From positions 26,885 through 90,884 of the forward strand of contig NZ_JBEDYP020000003.1 in the NCBI RefSeq assembly GCF_040117685.2: a DNA stretch of 64,000 nt. The letters run 5' to 3'. Source of the stretch: Gracilimonas sp040117685. Lineage in GTDB: Bacteria > Bacteroidota > Rhodothermia > Balneolales > Balneolaceae. The translations under genes were made by a program, and so were the position numbers. Positions 62,299 through 64,000 of this stretch are shown piece after piece (within the stretch, counting starts at the first letter, position 1; every line of letters begins with the position of its first letter). A model generated the notes under the pieces. The model searched no databases and was not told the DNA's origin. It saw only the letters and a program-made list of their open reading frames with translations.

Positions 62299-62535
62299 AT
62301 GGATAAATTTTTAGATAAAGAATACCATCCGGTAATAGAAGATTTCATCACCGATTATGTGGACGATGAAATGGGCTCGGTTGAGAGAGCATCTTTTGAA
62401 GAAGTGCTGGTTCATGATGATGACCTTCGTGAACTGGCATTTTCTGCAAAAGAAGGAAAGAAGCTGCTTTCACAATTCAGAGAAGTGAAAGCAAGCGATG
62501 ACTTTATGGAAAAGCTGATGAAGAAAATCAGTTAA
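62299..62535 (+). CDS. Small acidic protein, possible anti-sigma partner
   Basis: A 78-residue acidic, helical protein: FITDYVDDEMGSVERASFEEVLVHDDDLRELAFSAKEGKKLL. Its position behind an ECF sigma gene and the ITDYVDDEMGSVERASFE...DDDLRELAF pattern resemble the N-terminal sigma-binding part of anti-sigma factors. It lacks both the zinc-binding HxxxCxxC and a membrane segment, so it would be a soluble, minimal form. Function is inferred from context. Its stop is followed immediately by the stop of the convergent gene at 62536. Confidence 0.65.
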   Translation: MDKFLDKEYHPVIEDFITDYVDDEMGSVERASFEEVLVHDDDLRELAFSAKEGKKLLSQFREVKASDDFMEKLMKKIS

Positions 62536-63165
62536 TTAAAAGCTCAGGGATACACTTATTCCCGGAGCTTTTTCTTTTGGGAAATAGGTGGGGCTGAAGG
62601 TGAATTTAGCCGACTGTTTTTCTGTGTTATACTTTCTCACGTTCTTCATGGAATTGAATAGGTCATAAAAAGTGCTGTAAACCAGTAGACCTGCACCACC
62701 AAAAAATAATGCCATTGCGGTAATCTCGTTAAAGCCGTCCGGGTCTTTTCTAACACCACCGTGGGATAACTGATTTAATATACCCATATAACCGCCCACC
62801 GTAATCATACCGCCTGCTATAGCTCTTGTTACAATACCCTTACCTACAGCTTTGCTATTCTCTGCATACATATTACCTGCGGAGGGTCCGATGATAATCC
62901 CACCTGTGGCTAAAACTGCTCCGGGCATATTCACATCATTTTTAAGAAGGGCTTGTCCTGCAATGAAAGACATTGTGGGTACCGCTGCTGACAAAAGAAA
63001 TGCAACTCCTTCTTTCTTAGGTTTAAACTCTTCCGTTGAAAAGTGGATAAAATTTTCATCAATATGAGTATTGGTAGGTGGGGAAGTTGTTAATGGGTTG
63101 TATTGAGCAACAACCAAAGTGGGAATGAAAATGATGAGAAGAAAATGAATTGTAAATCTTATCAT
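62536..63165 (-). CDS. Exported hypothetical protein with hydrophobic segments
   Basis: A 209-residue protein I do not recognise. A signal peptide (IHFLLIIFIPTLVVAQ) is followed by a short polar part (STEEFKPKKEGVAF). Gly/Ala-rich hydrophobic segments come next (FLLSAAVPTMSFIAGQALL, MPGAVLATGGIIIGPSAGNMYAE, ITAMALFFGGAGLLVYSTFYDLF), and the end, GISVSLSF, looks like a C-terminal outer-membrane strand. It may be a small envelope protein. It is convergent with the small partner gene, with no bases between stops. Confidence 0.65.
   Translation of the reverse strand: MIRFTIHFLLIIFIPTLVVAQYNPLTTSPPTNTHIDENFIHFSTEEFKPKKEGVAFLLSAAVPTMSFIAGQALLKNDVNMPGAVLATGGIIIGPSAGNMYAENSKAVGKGIVTRAIAGGMITVGGYMGILNQLSHGGVRKDPDGFNEITAMALFFGGAGLLVYSTFYDLFNSMKNVRKYNTEKQSAKFTFSPTYFPKEKAPGISVSLSF
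62538..62573. terminator. Bidirectional terminator overlapping the end of the gene at 62536
   Basis: AAAAGCTC (62538-62545) pairs with GAGCTTTTT (62565-62573), with an inner GGGA/TCCC pair and an A-run/T-run on either side. It lies within the last codons of the minus-strand gene and serves both convergent genes. Confidence 0.7.
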
Positions 63166-63317
63166 AATAAGGTCTTATCGATTAATATACTCTAAGATAT
63201 CAATTCACAGAAAATAATTAAAACATCATACTCAATCTCTTGTAGATCAGGCAGTTAACATATTTTTTTCTTAGCATTCAGAGAATAAAATTGTTACCCC
63301 TTTACTAGTTTTTAAAC

Positions 63318-63926
63318 ATGCGTATGAATTATTCTCTTAGTGCAGGTTTTTTAATTTTTGTCAGTGTGTTTTTTATAATGTTTTGTTCCAAAACGGATCA
63401 GCACTTTGAGAAAATTGGGGTAGTGGAAGGTTTTTATGGAACACCATGGACTCATGAAGCCCGGTTAGATATGGTAAGGTTTATGGGAGAAGTTGGCATG
63501 GATACCTATTTCTACGCTCCCAAAGATGATCCATTTCATCGGGCCAAATGGCGTGAACCATATGTCGGCGAAAAGCTTGATGAGTTTAGTGAATTCGTCT
63601 CAGTGAGTGAGGAGTCGGGGGTAGATTTGTTTTTTGCGATTAGTCCGGGTTTGGATATTGTCTATTCCGATTCTGCTGATTTTGCTGCTTTGAATAATAA
63701 GATACAGGCGATGGTCGAGCTGGGGGTAGAACATTTTGCTCTTTTCCTCGACGATGTTCCTCAGCACTTGCGACATACAGCTGATAAAGAACAGTATGAA
63801 AACCTGGCTGCAGCTCACGCCGACCTGATTAATCGTATTTGGAATAAACTAAAAGAGCAGAATATTGAATTTGTTGTATGTTCCCGTGAAGCGGCGCACG
63901 AAAAACGCGAAAGCGTTTCACGATAA
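63318..63926 (+). CDS. GH84-like beta-N-acetylglucosaminidase lipoprotein, truncated
   Basis: A lipoprotein (lipobox region FFIMFCSKT, Cys about 24) with the start of a glycoside hydrolase 84 domain: EKIGVVEGFYGTPWTHEARLDMVRFMGEVGMDTYFYAPKDDPFHRAKWREPY. It carries the catalytic Asp pair in HFALFLDDVPQHL, near residue 140. Family members act on beta-N-acetylglucosaminides such as hyaluronan- or O-GlcNAc-type substrates. Resemblance ends after EFVVC (about 63882). The last 15 residues and the stop at 63924-63926 look foreign, so only about half of the catalytic barrel is present. It is either interrupted here or damaged near the window edge. Confidence 0.7.
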   Translation: MRMNYSLSAGFLIFVSVFFIMFCSKTDQHFEKIGVVEGFYGTPWTHEARLDMVRFMGEVGMDTYFYAPKDDPFHRAKWREPYVGEKLDEFSEFVSVSEESGVDLFFAISPGLDIVYSDSADFAALNNKIQAMVELGVEHFALFLDDVPQHLRHTADKEQYENLAAAHADLINRIWNKLKEQNIEFVVCSREAAHEKRESVSR

Positions 63927-64000
63927 ATGCGAAAACCTAGATGTTCAAAGCTGCACCAGTGGTTAAACACCGGCTTACAACCGAACGAGTAAATAGGACA
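63884..64000. other. Unrelated sequence after the GH84 break point
   Basis: From about 63884 the sequence does not continue GH84 in any frame. It begins GTGAAGCGGCGCACGAAAAA and contains arms GTGAAGCG (63886-63893) and CGTTTCAC (63914-63921), which can pair with one G-T pair. One frame stays open to a TAA at about 63964 but reads as basic, unfamiliar protein. It could be the end of a mobile element or other insertion; the window stops too early to tell. Confidence 0.35.

Noticed and set aside
63884..64000. Integron attC site or IS end
   Set aside because: GTTAAAC-like and hairpin elements are present but no complete attC pairing or terminal repeat can be shown before the window ends; kept only as a finding about the junction.
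1..64000. CRISPR array, tRNA, rRNA or classical metabolite riboswitch
   Set aside because: I saw no regularly spaced repeats, no cloverleaf or rRNA-like stretch, and no known riboswitch core upstream of ribF, pdxA, nadB or other biosynthetic genes.

Overview
The window looks like a chromosomal segment of a Gram-negative bacterium of the Balneolota/Rhodothermota/Bacteroidota group. This is inference from several signs: a giant secreted protein with a type IX secretion (T9SS) sorting domain of the NYPNPFNPTT type, a GWxTD-family protein, hybrid-style sensor kinases with extracellular propeller/Y_Y_Y or TPR sensors, weak Shine-Dalgarno sites, and a Bacteroidota-type TAnnTTTG promoter element before rimP. 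Most of it is ordinary core genome. I see no rRNA, tRNA, CRISPR array, complete insertion sequence or prophage.

Layout. 1-2366: tail of a Ppx/GppA phosphatase, an outer-membrane barrel, an ECF sigma factor and a frameshifted lipoprotein. 2365-7202 (minus): a GWxTD protein - pdxA - methyltransferase - ftsE - queG run. 7310-10959: acyl-CoA carboxyltransferase, a DUF3307/SatD pair with its own operator, and a membrane protein. 11011-18036: recO, a DegP/HtrA-like protease, an LPP20 lipoprotein and three exported amidohydrolase-like paralogues, of which only the middle one keeps the metal-binding HxH. 18264-31938: the most unusual part. Two paralogous histidine kinase/NarL-type response regulator pairs flank a 1898-residue T9SS surface protein and an unknown exported protein. 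Six related 18-bp dyads (consensus about ACCACMTNNNYATGYRGT) occur in this locus, at the same distance from a GGCTATAT box before both regulators. Each regulator is also followed by a dyad and a conserved terminator-ended stretch that could be a small RNA.

32009-39424: an AtuA-like gene (frameshifted), an FAD amine oxidase, and the two halves of a heterodimeric ABC exporter (second half frameshifted) around a ribonuclease Z with a disordered basic tail. 39841-44792: prfB with the classic +1 recoding site, nadB, coaE, fbp and a small ferredoxin-fold protein. 45407-52158: the rimP-nusA-infB-rbfA-truB-ribF translation operon with its promoter and leader hairpin. 52238-58377: an exported DinB-like protein, rpsO with a switch-like leader, pnp, an M16 peptidase preceded by a perfect 19-bp inverted repeat, and asnS. 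58374-63165: two bactofilins, a DUF4345 protein, holA, a second ECF sigma factor and a small partner. 63318-64000: a GH84-like lipoprotein that loses family resemblance abruptly near the right edge.

Three genes (lipoprotein 1506, AtuA 32009, ABC 37650) are broken by one-base changes in short mononucleotide runs. This may be real decay or draft-quality sequence. All functional names come from reading motifs by eye; no database search was run.
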